Below, one piece after another: positions 27,076 to 35,331 of a stretch of DNA of 58,638 nucleotides (within the stretch, counting starts at the first letter, position 1; every line of letters starts with the position of its first letter). Below the pieces are notes generated by a model, which was not told the DNA's origin, did not search any database, and was given only the letters and a program-made list of their open reading frames with translations. This stretch comes from Salinadaptatus halalkaliphilus (GTDB taxonomy: Archaea > Halobacteriota > Halobacteria > Halobacteriales > Natrialbaceae), in the NCBI RefSeq assembly GCF_006543045.1, contig NZ_RBZW01000028.1, positions 1-58,638 of the forward strand, in the 5' to 3' direction. The position numbers were made by a program, and so were the translations under genes.

Positions 27076-28092
27076 ATGCCAGCAACTAAGCAGTGGCAAC
27101 TCGCAAGTCGTCCGGTCGGCGAACCGACACACGACAACTTCGAACTCGTTACCGTCGACCGACCCGAGCCCGGCCACGGCGAGGTCCTCGTCGAGACGCT
27201 GTATCAATCGGTCGATCCCTACATGCGCGGTCGAATGCGCGACGCCGAATCCTACGCCGACCCGTGGAACGTCGGCGAGCCGATGAAAGCCGGCATCGTC
27301 GGCGAAGTGCTCGAGTCCAACGCCGACGACATCGCCGCGGGCGACATCGTGACTGGCGACGGTCTCTGGGCTGAACACGCCGCAATCGATGCCGACGATC
27401 TGCGTACGGTCGATCCCGAACTCGGCCCGGTCTCGACCGCACTCGGTGTCCTCGGGATGCCCGGCGCGACGGCCTATTTCGGCCTGCTCGAGGTCGGCCA
27501 ACCCAAACCCGGCGATACGGTCGTCGTCTCGGCCGCCGCGGGCGCGGTCGGGTCGGTCGTGGGCCAACTCGCACGCATCAACGGCGCTCGCGTCGTCGGG
27601 ACGGCCGGCAGCGACGAGAAAATCGACTGGCTCACCGATGACCTCGGATTCGACGCCGCGATCAACTACAAGGAGACCGACGACCTCGGGTCGGCGGTGG
27701 CCGAGGCCTGTCCCGGCGGCGTCGACGTCTACTTCGACAACGTCGGCGGCGAGATCACGGACGCCGTCTGGCCCCTGTTGAACGAGCACGCTCGAGTCCC
27801 GGTCTGTGGGCAGATCGCACTCTACAACGCCACCGAACTGCCGACCGGCCCGCGAAAGCTCACCAAACTCATCGAAACTCGCGCCCGCGTCGAAGGGATC
27901 CTCGTTCGGGATTACGTAGGCCGGTGGGGAGAAGCGTTCGAGCGTCTCTCACGGTTCATTCAGAACGACGAACTCCACTATCGCGAGAACGTCGTCGAGG
28001 GCCTCGAGAACGCTCCCGACGCCTTCCTCGGTCTCTTCGAGGGAGACAACATCGGGAAACAGCTGGTGAAGGTGGGGGATCACGAGTACTGA
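27076..28092 (+). CDS. Zinc-independent MDR oxidoreductase (CurA/PTGR-like)
   Basis: NADP-dependent medium-chain reductase of 338 residues. It has the leukotriene-B4-dehydrogenase/CurA features: SVDPYMRGRM (about 50-59), the cofactor loop AAAGAVGSVVGQLA, and VDVYFDNVGGEITDAVW. Catalytic zinc ligands are absent, as expected for this branch. It probably reduces alpha,beta-unsaturated ketones or aldehydes. ATG 27076 is 31 bp after an AAATATT box. The stop TGA is the first triplet of repeat D. Confidence 0.88.
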   Translation: MPATKQWQLASRPVGEPTHDNFELVTVDRPEPGHGEVLVETLYQSVDPYMRGRMRDAESYADPWNVGEPMKAGIVGEVLESNADDIAAGDIVTGDGLWAEHAAIDADDLRTVDPELGPVSTALGVLGMPGATAYFGLLEVGQPKPGDTVVVSAAAGAVGSVVGQLARINGARVVGTAGSDEKIDWLTDDLGFDAAINYKETDDLGSAVAEACPGGVDVYFDNVGGEITDAVWPLLNEHARVPVCGQIALYNATELPTGPRKLTKLIETRARVEGILVRDYVGRWGEAFERLSRFIQNDELHYRENVVEGLENAPDAFLGLFEGDNIGKQLVKVGDHEY

Positions 28093-28175
28093 TACGGTGT
28101 ACTGTACGTCAGTTCCGGCCCAGCCGCAACCCGGGCGGCGGCTGGGCCGGTACATCGGTACAGTAATCCGTATGA
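28090..28175 (+). repeat. Dispersed palindromic repeat, copy D
   Basis: Near-consensus copy between convergent genes. It begins TGATACGGTGTACTGTACGT (TGA is the stop of the MDR gene) and ends GGTACAGTAATCCGTATGA. The inner stem is CCGGCCCAGCCGC with GCGGCTGGGCCGG, a perfect 13-bp pairing. Here arm 1, not arm 2, faces the gene. Confidence 0.92.
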
Positions 28176-28191
28176 GACCGCTCCCGCTCGA

Positions 28192-29295
28192 TCACCGCGT
28201 GCCTCGACAACGTCGAAGGCGCAACCGAACGCGGGCACCGTCGGCACGACTACGCTCGAACGACAGTTCGCCGCCGAACCCCTCGACGATCCACGTGACG
28301 AGCCAGAGTCCCAGACCGCTGCCGTGTCTGAGTTCCGTAATCTCGGCATCGCCGGTCCGTACCTCCCGTTCGACGGCCGGAATACCCGGTCCGTCGTCGG
28401 CAACCGTGAGATAACACCACCCCTCGGTGTCGGTCCCTGCCTCGAGCCACACGCGTGGCTCACTGGCCGGGTTGTGTTCGATGGCGTTTTCGAGCAGACT
28501 CGAGAGGGCGACCTCGAGTCGGTCCGTCCCGGTGACCCAAAGCGTGTCGGGAACCTCGAGCGTGATCGAGGCCTCGGGATACCGCTTGCCGAACGTACCG
28601 GCGACCGACCGGATCAGCGGGACACAATCGACCGTGGCGTCGGTCGGTACCGACGTGTTGAGGATCCGGTACAGTTCGCTGGCCTCCTGTGACAGCGTCT
28701 CGAGGTCGTCGATACCCGTTCTGGCGGTCTCGACTAACTGCCGTTCTCTGGGCTCGAGGGCGTCGGTATCGAGCGTCTCGAACAAGCCGTCGAGGCTGCC
28801 GGCGACGAGCGTTACCTGGTTTCGAAGGTTGTGTCTGAGTACGCGATTGAGGACATCGATCCGGCTTCGGTTTCGCCGGTCCTCGGTCAGATCCGTGTAG
28901 ACGGCGAAGCCGCGTTCGACCCCCGCTGCGGTCTCGTAGGGAATGCCCCGATAGAGAAACTCCCGGATACCATCCGTCGTCTCCCGGCGGACGTGGCGAT
29001 AGTTGACCTTGCCGCCCTGCGTTCGATCGTCCAGCGTGGTCGATTCCCCCTCGAGCCAGGTCGGGACGATGTACGCGTTGAGCGACTGGCCGACGATTTC
29101 GTCGGGTTCGTAGCCAAACACCTCGCTGAAGGCGGGGTTGATTCCGCGAACGATCGGCTCGCCGTCGACGAACTCGAACTCCACGACGGCGTCCTGGATG
29201 TGTTCGATCAGGTGGCGAAACCGTCCGGGCTCGAGGTCCGTCTCGAACCCGCATGCAACACCAGTACTGTCACCGGCGGCCGACTCTCTACCCAC
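28192..29295 (-). CDS. PAS-domain histidine kinase
   Basis: Soluble sensor kinase of 367 residues. A PAS domain (about 25-140; GINPAFSEVFGYEPDEIVGQ) is followed by a haloarchaeal dimerisation/phosphoacceptor helix with H155 (VLRHNLRNQ), then a HATPase domain with the N box LLENAIEHNP, DDGPGIP and GSGLGLWL. There is no membrane segment, so it probably senses a cytoplasmic signal. No response regulator is adjacent. The start is GTG 29295; the ATG just upstream is out of frame. Confidence 0.87.
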   Translation of the reverse strand: MGRESAAGDSTGVACGFETDLEPGRFRHLIEHIQDAVVEFEFVDGEPIVRGINPAFSEVFGYEPDEIVGQSLNAYIVPTWLEGESTTLDDRTQGGKVNYRHVRRETTDGIREFLYRGIPYETAAGVERGFAVYTDLTEDRRNRSRIDVLNRVLRHNLRNQVTLVAGSLDGLFETLDTDALEPRERQLVETARTGIDDLETLSQEASELYRILNTSVPTDATVDCVPLIRSVAGTFGKRYPEASITLEVPDTLWVTGTDRLEVALSSLLENAIEHNPASEPRVWLEAGTDTEGWCYLTVADDGPGIPAVEREVRTGDAEITELRHGSGLGLWLVTWIVEGFGGELSFERSRADGARVRLRLRRCRGTR

Positions 29296-29447
29296 GGACC
29301 GAACACCATGTCATCAGTACGTGACGTGATAGTAGAAGCTAATCAATGTTTTCGCCGAAATCGGGAGACGGCGTCGGCGACGACGGCACGAACTGCAGGC
29401 CCGCCCACGACTGCAGTCGTGGAACGCGTCGTCTGGACCGCGTTTGG

Positions 29448-29541
29448 CCAGTTTCGTGCCAACCGATGTATGTCGGTACCAGAGCGGCCACAGGACGGCT
29501 CGCGGCCGCTCCGGGAAACCGGTACGGTAATCCGTATCAGT
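29448..29541 (+). repeat. Palindromic repeat, copy J (divergent core)
   Basis: The right terminus GGTACGGTAATCCGTATCAG is near consensus. The core pairs CGGTACCAGAGCGGCC with GGCCGCTCCGGGAAACCGG around a GC-rich loop. The left terminus is hard to recognise. TCA at 29537-29539 gives the TGA stop of the ABC permease gene. Confidence 0.65.
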
Positions 29542-30334
29542 CGGTGAGCCCGTAGCCGATTTTGAACAGGTACACGTCGAGCGCGACGACGGCAACGGTG
29601 AGGACCGTCAGAATCGACAGCGACGCGTAGGGAGCGAACTCGGCGTAGGCCGCCGGCGCGACCTCGAGCAGGTCCGAGTAGCCCAGCAGCCCGTATCGGA
29701 CGCTGTCGACCATGTAGACCATCGGATTCAGCAGCGAGACGTACTGCCAGACCGGATCGAGCATGGTCAGCGAGTAAAAGACCGCGCCGAAGAACACCAG
29801 CGGCCGCAGGATGAACTGGTTCATGACGGTCAGATCGTCGAAATCTCGAGCGACCAGGCCGCCGATGATCCCCAGGCCGGCAAAGAGCGCGGCGATGACG
29901 ACCATCGTCGCGACCAGAAAGAGGCCGTTTTCGATGCTGATCGGAACAAACAGCCGGCCGACGATGGCGATGATGACGCCGACGATCAGCCCGCGAACGG
30001 CGCTGGCGGCGACGTAGGCGACGACCATCTCGACGTAGGAAAGCGGTGAGGTCAGCGTCTCGTGAATGTACTCGTTCCACCGGCCGTGAAAGATCGAGAA
30101 CGAAGCGTTCTCGAAGGCGTTCGAGATCGTCCCCAGGACGATCAGCCCCGGCACGAGAAAGAGGATGTAGCCGATCCCCGCGACCGGTTCGTCGATCCGC
30201 CCGCCCAGGATCACTCCGAAGACGGCGAAGTAGAGCACGTTCGTGATCGCCGGCGGCATGAACGTGTTCTTGGGGCGGCGAACGAACCGCAAAATCTCGC
30301 GGCGGACGAGCGAGCGAAAGCCAATCGAGATCAT
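29537..30334 (-). CDS. ABC-2 type exporter permease
   Basis: Membrane subunit of 265 residues with six predicted helices. It has the ABC-2 family landmark NPMVYMVDSVRYGLLG near the last third and FENASFSIFHGRWNEYIHET LT-like segment in the middle. Its ATG overlaps the stop of the ATPase gene upstream by four bases (ATGA), so the two are co-translated. The substrate is unknown; related systems export drugs or polysaccharides. The stop lies inside repeat J. Confidence 0.88.
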   Translation of the reverse strand: MISIGFRSLVRREILRFVRRPKNTFMPPAITNVLYFAVFGVILGGRIDEPVAGIGYILFLVPGLIVLGTISNAFENASFSIFHGRWNEYIHETLTSPLSYVEMVVAYVAASAVRGLIVGVIIAIVGRLFVPISIENGLFLVATMVVIAALFAGLGIIGGLVARDFDDLTVMNQFILRPLVFFGAVFYSLTMLDPVWQYVSLLNPMVYMVDSVRYGLLGYSDLLEVAPAAYAEFAPYASLSILTVLTVAVVALDVYLFKIGYGLTD

Positions 30335-31395
30335 TGTGCGATTCCCTCCTGTGTCGCCTCGTCTTCGGTGTGTGAGTCGCCTCGGGCAGGCGACTCACCA
30401 TCCCCAATCGACTCGTCGTCCCCGGGCTCGAGGTCGCCGTCGCCGGTCCCGGATCTGGTCACCGATCGATCCTCGCGCTCGGTCAGATCGACGAAAATCT
30501 CCTCAAGCGAGGTCCGCGAGATTTCGAGATCGACGATCTCGTGGCCAGCCGCCTCGAGATCGTTGAGCAGTTGCGGGGCCGTCGCGCCGCCATCGTCGAC
30601 CCGCACCTCGAGGCGGTCGCCGGCCGTCGACACCGCCTCGGCGTACGCGCCCAGATCGCCGTTCAGTCCGCCGGCGGTGGCCGGCGTCGACTCGAGGCGG
30701 ACCGACACCGTATCCGTGCCGCGGGTCTTCAACTCGTCGGGCGTCGCGACGGTTACCTTCCGGCCCTCGTTCATGATCGCGACGCGGTCACAGAGGCGCT
30801 CGGCTTCCTCGATGTAATGGGTCGTCAAGAGGATGGTCGTCCCCTCCTCGTTGAGTTCGGTGACGAGGTCCCAGAGATCGTGGCGCAGTTGCACGTCGAC
30901 GCCAGCCGTGGGTTCGTCCAGAATCAGCAGGTCGGGATCGGTGACGAGCGCTCGAGCGAGCAGGAGTCGGCGTTTCATCCCGCCCGAGAGCCAGTCGAAG
31001 CGTTCGTTCCGTTTGTCGTAGATGCCGACGCGTTTGAGCACCTCGTCGGCGCGCTCGGCGGCCTCGTCGTCGGGAATTCCGTGGTAGCCGGCCTTGTGCA
31101 TCAAGACTTCTTTGATCGGGAAGAAGCGATCGACGTTGAACTCCTGGGGTGCCAGGCCGATGGCGTCACGAGCCTGCTGATAGTCGCTCTCGACGTCGTG
31201 ACCGAAGACGCGAGCCTCGCCACCGCTCTTGCGAACCAGCCCGACTAGCGTGTTGATGAACGTCGTCTTGCCCGCACCGTTTGGTCCGAGCAGGCCGAAG
31301 AACTCGCCTTCCTCGACCGTCAGCGACAGTCCCTGCAGGGCGCGCAACTCGCCGTACTCCTTCACCAGATCGACGGTCTCGATGGCCGGTGGCAT
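30331..31395 (-). CDS. ABC transporter ATP-binding subunit
   Basis: ATPase of 354 residues. Walker A is GPNGAGKT (37-44), the signature LSGGM (136-140), Walker B LLILDEP (157-162), and the switch His is in LLTTHYIEEAE. After the ATPase core comes the DUF4162-type C-terminal domain and an acidic, disordered haloarchaeal tail of about 50 residues. ATG 31395 is about 28 bp behind a TTCTTAAC box. It forms an operon with the ABC-2 permease. Confidence 0.93.
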   Translation of the reverse strand: MPPAIETVDLVKEYGELRALQGLSLTVEEGEFFGLLGPNGAGKTTFINTLVGLVRKSGGEARVFGHDVESDYQQARDAIGLAPQEFNVDRFFPIKEVLMHKAGYHGIPDDEAAERADEVLKRVGIYDKRNERFDWLSGGMKRRLLLARALVTDPDLLILDEPTAGVDVQLRHDLWDLVTELNEEGTTILLTTHYIEEAERLCDRVAIMNEGRKVTVATPDELKTRGTDTVSVRLESTPATAGGLNGDLGAYAEAVSTAGDRLEVRVDDGGATAPQLLNDLEAAGHEIVDLEISRTSLEEIFVDLTEREDRSVTRSGTGDGDLEPGDDESIGDGESPARGDSHTEDEATQEGIAQ

Positions 31396-31485
31396 CGCCG
31401 GATCGTCGGCCCCGACTGCGGTTAAGAATGTTGGTCTCGGCACTCGAGACGTGGGTTTCCCGAGGTGTGTTTCGTACCGTCTGGA

Positions 31486-32682
31486 TTACTGTTGAATTCG
31501 GCCCGCCGCCTTCGGCCGCTGGCCGAAGTCGGCGTTGCCGCCGCTTTTTTGCACGATATCGAAGGCAGTCATCAGATCGGACCGCGAGATGATGCCGACG
31601 AGGTCGCCGTTCTCGACGACCAGGAGGCGACCGATGCTGTGTTCTCGCATGCGTTCGATCGCCGTCATCGCGTCTGAATCGGCCGTGATCGTCTCCAGGT
31701 CCGTCGACATCACCTCCTCGACGGTGTAGGCGTCGCGTTCGACCGGATCGATCTCTCGAGCGTCCGAGAGGGTCACGAGTCCGATCAACCGCTCGTCGCC
31801 CATCGGATCGTCATCGATCACCGGGTAGCCGGTGTGGCGCTCGGTGAACATCCGCTGGAAGAGTTCGGCCAGCGTCGTCCCGGGCGCCACGGTGTGGAGA
31901 TCGCCCGCCGGCGTCATGATGTCGGCGACGGTGACATCCTGGAACGCCGCCTTCATCGTCACCTGCTGGGCCTCGCTCGAGGCCGCGATGTAGATGAAAA
32001 AGGCGACGGCGATGAGGATGACGTTCCACGACAGGAGTCCGAAGAGGCCGATGAGGACGGCAAATATCTTGCCGACGGCGGCGGCCTGCTGGGTCGCTCG
32101 AGCGTAGGGCTGTCCTCGTGCAAGCAGGGCACGCAGAATTCGGCCGCCGTCCATCGGAAACGCGGGGAGCATGTTGAAAACGGCGAGGAAGACGTTCAGA
32201 ATCGCCAGATAGGCGAGGACGAACCGGGCCCCATCGAGCGACTCGGGTGTCACGACGAACAGGGCGTAGGAGCCGACGCCGACCAGTACCGAAACGATCG
32301 GCCCGGCGATGGCGATGTTGAACTCCTGTTTCCAGTCTTCGGGCATCTCCGAGAGCGCGGCGACGCCGCCGAGCAGCCAGAGCGTGATCGAGTCGATCGG
32401 AAAGCCGTAGCGTTGGGCCGTCAGTGAGTGGCCGAGTTCGTGTAGGACGACGCCGACGAACAGCCCGAGTGCGGCGGCGAATCCGAGCGTCCAGGGCATC
32501 CACCAGGGATTGGTCACCATCCCGACATCGATGCCAGCCCCCATCGAGAGGTTGAGCACTTCGACGACGGGTTCGATCTGTAGCCCGATCAGATACGCAA
32601 AGACCGGGAGAATCAACAAAAAAGTCACGTCAAGCTTGATCGGGATGCCAAAGAGCGACCCGACCCGGAAACTCCACATCAT
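31486..32682 (-). CDS. Site-2-type membrane metalloprotease (M50) with CBS pair
   Basis: Intramembrane zinc protease of 398 residues. The active site HELGH lies at 81-85 within a membrane helix, and the third ligand motif NMLPAFPMDGGRI follows about 120 residues later. Two CBS domains (VADIMTPAGD.. and VEEVMSTDLE..) form the C-terminal third and probably sense adenine nucleotides. ATG 32682 (or the next Met at 32679) is preferred because a TATTTAAGG box lies about 30 bp upstream. The last codons form a CTTCGGCC/GGCCGAAG hairpin. Confidence 0.9.
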   Translation of the reverse strand: MMWSFRVGSLFGIPIKLDVTFLLILPVFAYLIGLQIEPVVEVLNLSMGAGIDVGMVTNPWWMPWTLGFAAALGLFVGVVLHELGHSLTAQRYGFPIDSITLWLLGGVAALSEMPEDWKQEFNIAIAGPIVSVLVGVGSYALFVVTPESLDGARFVLAYLAILNVFLAVFNMLPAFPMDGGRILRALLARGQPYARATQQAAAVGKIFAVLIGLFGLLSWNVILIAVAFFIYIAASSEAQQVTMKAAFQDVTVADIMTPAGDLHTVAPGTTLAELFQRMFTERHTGYPVIDDDPMGDERLIGLVTLSDAREIDPVERDAYTVEEVMSTDLETITADSDAMTAIERMREHSIGRLLVVENGDLVGIISRSDLMTAFDIVQKSGGNADFGQRPKAAGRIQQ

Positions 32683-33097
32683 GCCGACAACTAGCAGTGG
32701 AACACCCTTAAATACGCCGCTGGTCCGACGATTTCGCCACCACCTGCCTGCAGCCAAATTCGAGCCACCACATATCGACGTACCAGTGACATATATTCGT
32801 TTTACATACCATCGCGGTCGGATGTGAAGACGTAACTTCTACGCTGTCACTGCCAAATTCGGCCCTCGATAGTCCGAACGAACGGGAACCGTTCATCGAT
32901 CGAACTCCCTCCCGACAGATCGACCTCGAGAGAAATCCCGCCCGTATCGCCGTGAAGGGGCCAATCCTTGGCAACCTGTGTCAGAATAGCCGTCTGGCAT
33001 CGCGTATCAATAGATATAATCACGTACTTATATTTTAACGCGTATCTATTCATCCTACCATAGAGTTATATGTAGGTTCGTCGTCGGTATTTGCACG
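32683..33097. other. AT-rich divergent promoter region
   Basis: About 400 bp between the divergent protease and wHTH genes. It contains the TATA-like boxes of both (about 32711 and 33064) and is AT-rich from 32990 to 33070. I see no gene or repeat in it. Confidence 0.5.
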
Positions 33098-33325
33098 ATG
33101 ATGGAATACGACCACCCCACGCAGATCGACCAGCTCCCCGCGGACGTCACCTCGCCACAAGGCAAACTCGTCTATCTCTATCTCGAGGCGACCGGCGGCG
33201 CAACGGTCGGCGATCTGAACCAGACTCTCGCGATGAACAAACTCAGCGTGCTGAGCGTGCTCGAGTCGCTTTCGAGCGAAAATCATATCGAACAGACCGG
33301 CACCGAGTACGTCGTCGCCAACTGA
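33098..33325 (+). CDS. Small winged-helix protein
   Basis: Protein of 75 residues made almost entirely of a TrmB/MarR-like winged helix: GKLVYLYLEATGGATVGDLN, the recognition helix NKLSVLSVLESLSSEN, and a wing IEQTGTEYVVAN. The first codon is ATG ATG; either Met could be used. A TTATATG box lies about 30 bp upstream. It likely regulates transcription; the target is unknown. Confidence 0.7.
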   Translation: MMEYDHPTQIDQLPADVTSPQGKLVYLYLEATGGATVGDLNQTLAMNKLSVLSVLESLSSENHIEQTGTEYVVAN

Positions 33326-33428
33326 CCTGTTCGCGAACCAGCGACCCTGCCGGACTGTCACAGCTGTCCACGCGCTTCGAAGGCTTTATCCGCACGGTAG
33401 GCCTCCGTTTTCGTAAGTAACCACAACC

Positions 33429-33959
33429 ATGTCAGAGAAACCTGCCTCCATGTACCGGGATATCGACAAGCCGGCCTACACGCGCCGCGAGTACATCACC
33501 GGTATCCCTGGCTCGAAGATCGCACAGCACCAGATGGGCGACCTCACCGCCGACCCCGAAGACTACCCCATCCAGATCAGCCTTATCACCGAGGAAGAAG
33601 TCCAGATCCGTCACGGCTCGCTCGAGGCGTCCCGGCTGTCGGGGAACCGCCACATGCTGAAAAACGCCGGCGAGGGCAACTACAAGATGATCCTCCGGAA
33701 GTTCCCCCACCACGTTATCCGGGAGAACAAGCAGGCGACGGGTGCGGGTGCAGACCGTGTCTCCGATGGAATGCGCCAGTCCTTCGGGAAGATCGTCGGC
33801 ACCGCCGCCCGGATCGAGGCGGGCGAGCGCATCTTCACCATCTGGTGTGACATCGACGACGCCGAGTTCGCGAAAGAGGCCATGCGGCGTGCCTACAACA
33901 AGATCTCGCCGCCGTGTCGCGTCGTCGTCGAGAAAGGCGAAGAGCAGCTGATCGCCTAA
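33429..33959 (+). CDS. rpl10e: Large-subunit ribosomal protein L10e (uL16)
   Basis: Ribosomal protein of 176 residues, full length for the archaeal L10e family. Conserved segments include [20 protein letters not shown] near the N-terminus, [23 protein letters not shown], and the [13 protein letters not shown] loop that approaches the tRNA in the peptidyl-transferase region. A CTTTATCC box lies about 44 bp upstream. A strong hairpin follows the stop. Confidence 0.97.
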   Translation: MSEKPASMYRDIDKPAYTRREYITGIPGSKIAQHQMGDLTADPEDYPIQISLITEEEVQIRHGSLEASRLSGNRHMLKNAGEGNYKMILRKFPHHVIRENKQATGAGADRVSDGMRQSFGKIVGTAARIEAGERIFTIWCDIDDAEFAKEAMRRAYNKISPPCRVVVEKGEEQLIA

Positions 33960-33966
33960 ACCGAAG

Positions 33967-34005
33967 TTTTGCTCTGCGGGCCGCCGTTGGCGGCCCTCGG
34001 CAAAA
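33967..34005 (+). terminator. Hairpin after rpl10e
   Basis: GGGCCGCC (33978-33985) pairs with GGCGGCCC (33989-33996) over a GTT loop, with an outer TTTTGC/GCAAAA pairing. It begins 8 bases after the stop codon, so it is a likely terminator or 3'-end stabiliser. The rest of the gap to 34280 holds no gene. Confidence 0.55.
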
Positions 34006-34280
34006 ATTCGATTAAAAGCCTCCTCCTTCCGTTCACTCACTCTGTAGCTCACGGCTTACGCCGTTCGCAGTCGTTCGTTTACATCAGTCGTCGGCCCGCT
34101 CGCTCTCTTCGGTCGCTCGCGATCGGTTACGGGTGACATCCTGCCCTTCCCCGGGTCATGCGTCTCTCGCGGTCGCTCGAGACGCACTCCCGGCCACCGC
34201 AACGACCCTTCGGCCACCGCAACGACCTCCGTTCGATCGGTCTCGAGCACCTTTTTACCCGTCTACGCCCGAGTTCAGGT

Positions 34281-35156
34281 ATGATCGATCTTGCGGTCGC
34301 CAACGACGAGGAAACGTTCCAGCGGATGGGCGATCCGCTCCGTGAGCGAGGGATCGAAGCCCATCACGTGCCCGCGAGCGAGCGCGTGGTGGCGCTGGGC
34401 GAGGACGCGCCGTGGTCGGCCGGCGAGTACGATGTCGGCTTCGTCTACCCCGGCCGGCTGATGGAAGGTGGGGTCGCGGACGCCCTCCTCGAGGTCCCGT
34501 GGCTGAACGACCACGAGACGGTGTTGACCTCGCGGAACAAAGCCGAGGTGCTAGCTCGCCTCGAGCGTGCTGATCTGCCGGTTCCGAAGTCGGTCTACGT
34601 CTCGAACGACGTCGACGAGTCGGAACTGGCCACGGTCTTCGAGCGATTCGAGCCGCCGGTCGTCGTCAAGCCCAACTCGACGACACGCGGCGTCGGCGTC
34701 GCGAAGGCCCACGACGTCGACTCGTTTCTGGGCATCTGTGACTACCTCTCGCTGGTCCACGACTACCGGGCGACGGGGGACCGATCCTTCCTGGTCCAGG
34801 AGTACCTCCCGAACGCGACCGACTACCGCGTGATGGTGCTCGAGGGCGAGTACGTCGGCGCCGTCGAGCGTCGGTTGCCCGACGACGCCGTATCGGCGGG
34901 CCAGTGGAAACACAACGTTCACCGCGGTGCGGAAGCGACCGGTATCGACCTCCCACAGGAGCTGCGCGAGCTCGCCGAAGCCGTCGCCGCCGAACTCGCG
35001 ATCCCGTTTCTCGGCGTCGACCTGCTCGAGACTGACGACGGCGTCGTCGTCAACGAGACTAACGCCAGGCCAACCATCGACGCCGCGACGAAGTACGAAC
35101 CGGCGTTCTACGATCGGCTCGCGGCGGCGATTCGGTCGACCGCGAGCCTCGAGTGA
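34281..35156 (+). CDS. RimK-like ATP-grasp protein
   Basis: ATP-grasp ligase-like protein of 291 residues. The order of segments is that of RimK/LysX: SRNKAEVLARLERADLPVPK, the ATP-binding PPVVVKPNSTTRGVGV loop, SFLVQEYLPN with ATDYRVMVL, and the metal-binding DLLETDDGVVVNETNARP. Such enzymes join an amine to a carboxylate (for example Glu tails or LysW modification), but the substrate here is unknown. ATG 34281 lies 26 bp after a TTTTTAC box. Confidence 0.85.
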   Translation: MIDLAVANDEETFQRMGDPLRERGIEAHHVPASERVVALGEDAPWSAGEYDVGFVYPGRLMEGGVADALLEVPWLNDHETVLTSRNKAEVLARLERADLPVPKSVYVSNDVDESELATVFERFEPPVVVKPNSTTRGVGVAKAHDVDSFLGICDYLSLVHDYRATGDRSFLVQEYLPNATDYRVMVLEGEYVGAVERRLPDDAVSAGQWKHNVHRGAEATGIDLPQELRELAEAVAAELAIPFLGVDLLETDDGVVVNETNARPTIDAATKYEPAFYDRLAAAIRSTASLE

Positions 35157-35188
35157 AGCCGTCCTCGGTTGGGAATCGATCTCCCGTT

Positions 35189-35331
35189 CAGACGGTTTAC
35201 TGTACGTCATTGCCGGCGCACCCGCGACCCGGACGGCGGTTGCACCGGTTGACTCGCTTCGCTCCTCGACCGAGGCTCGTCTCACACAGTTCGACTCACC
35301 GCCGGGACATCGGTACAGGAATCCGTATCAG
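35189..35331 (+). repeat. Palindromic repeat, copy E, interrupted by a 50-60 bp insert
   Basis: The left part CAGACGGTTTACTGTACGTC through TTGCACCGG and the right part GGGACATCGGTACAGGAATC through CCGTATCAG are family sequence. About 55 bp (roughly 35249-35303) is inserted between them, flanked on both sides by CCGG. TCA at 35328-35330 is the TGA stop of the HerA-type gene. Confidence 0.8.
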
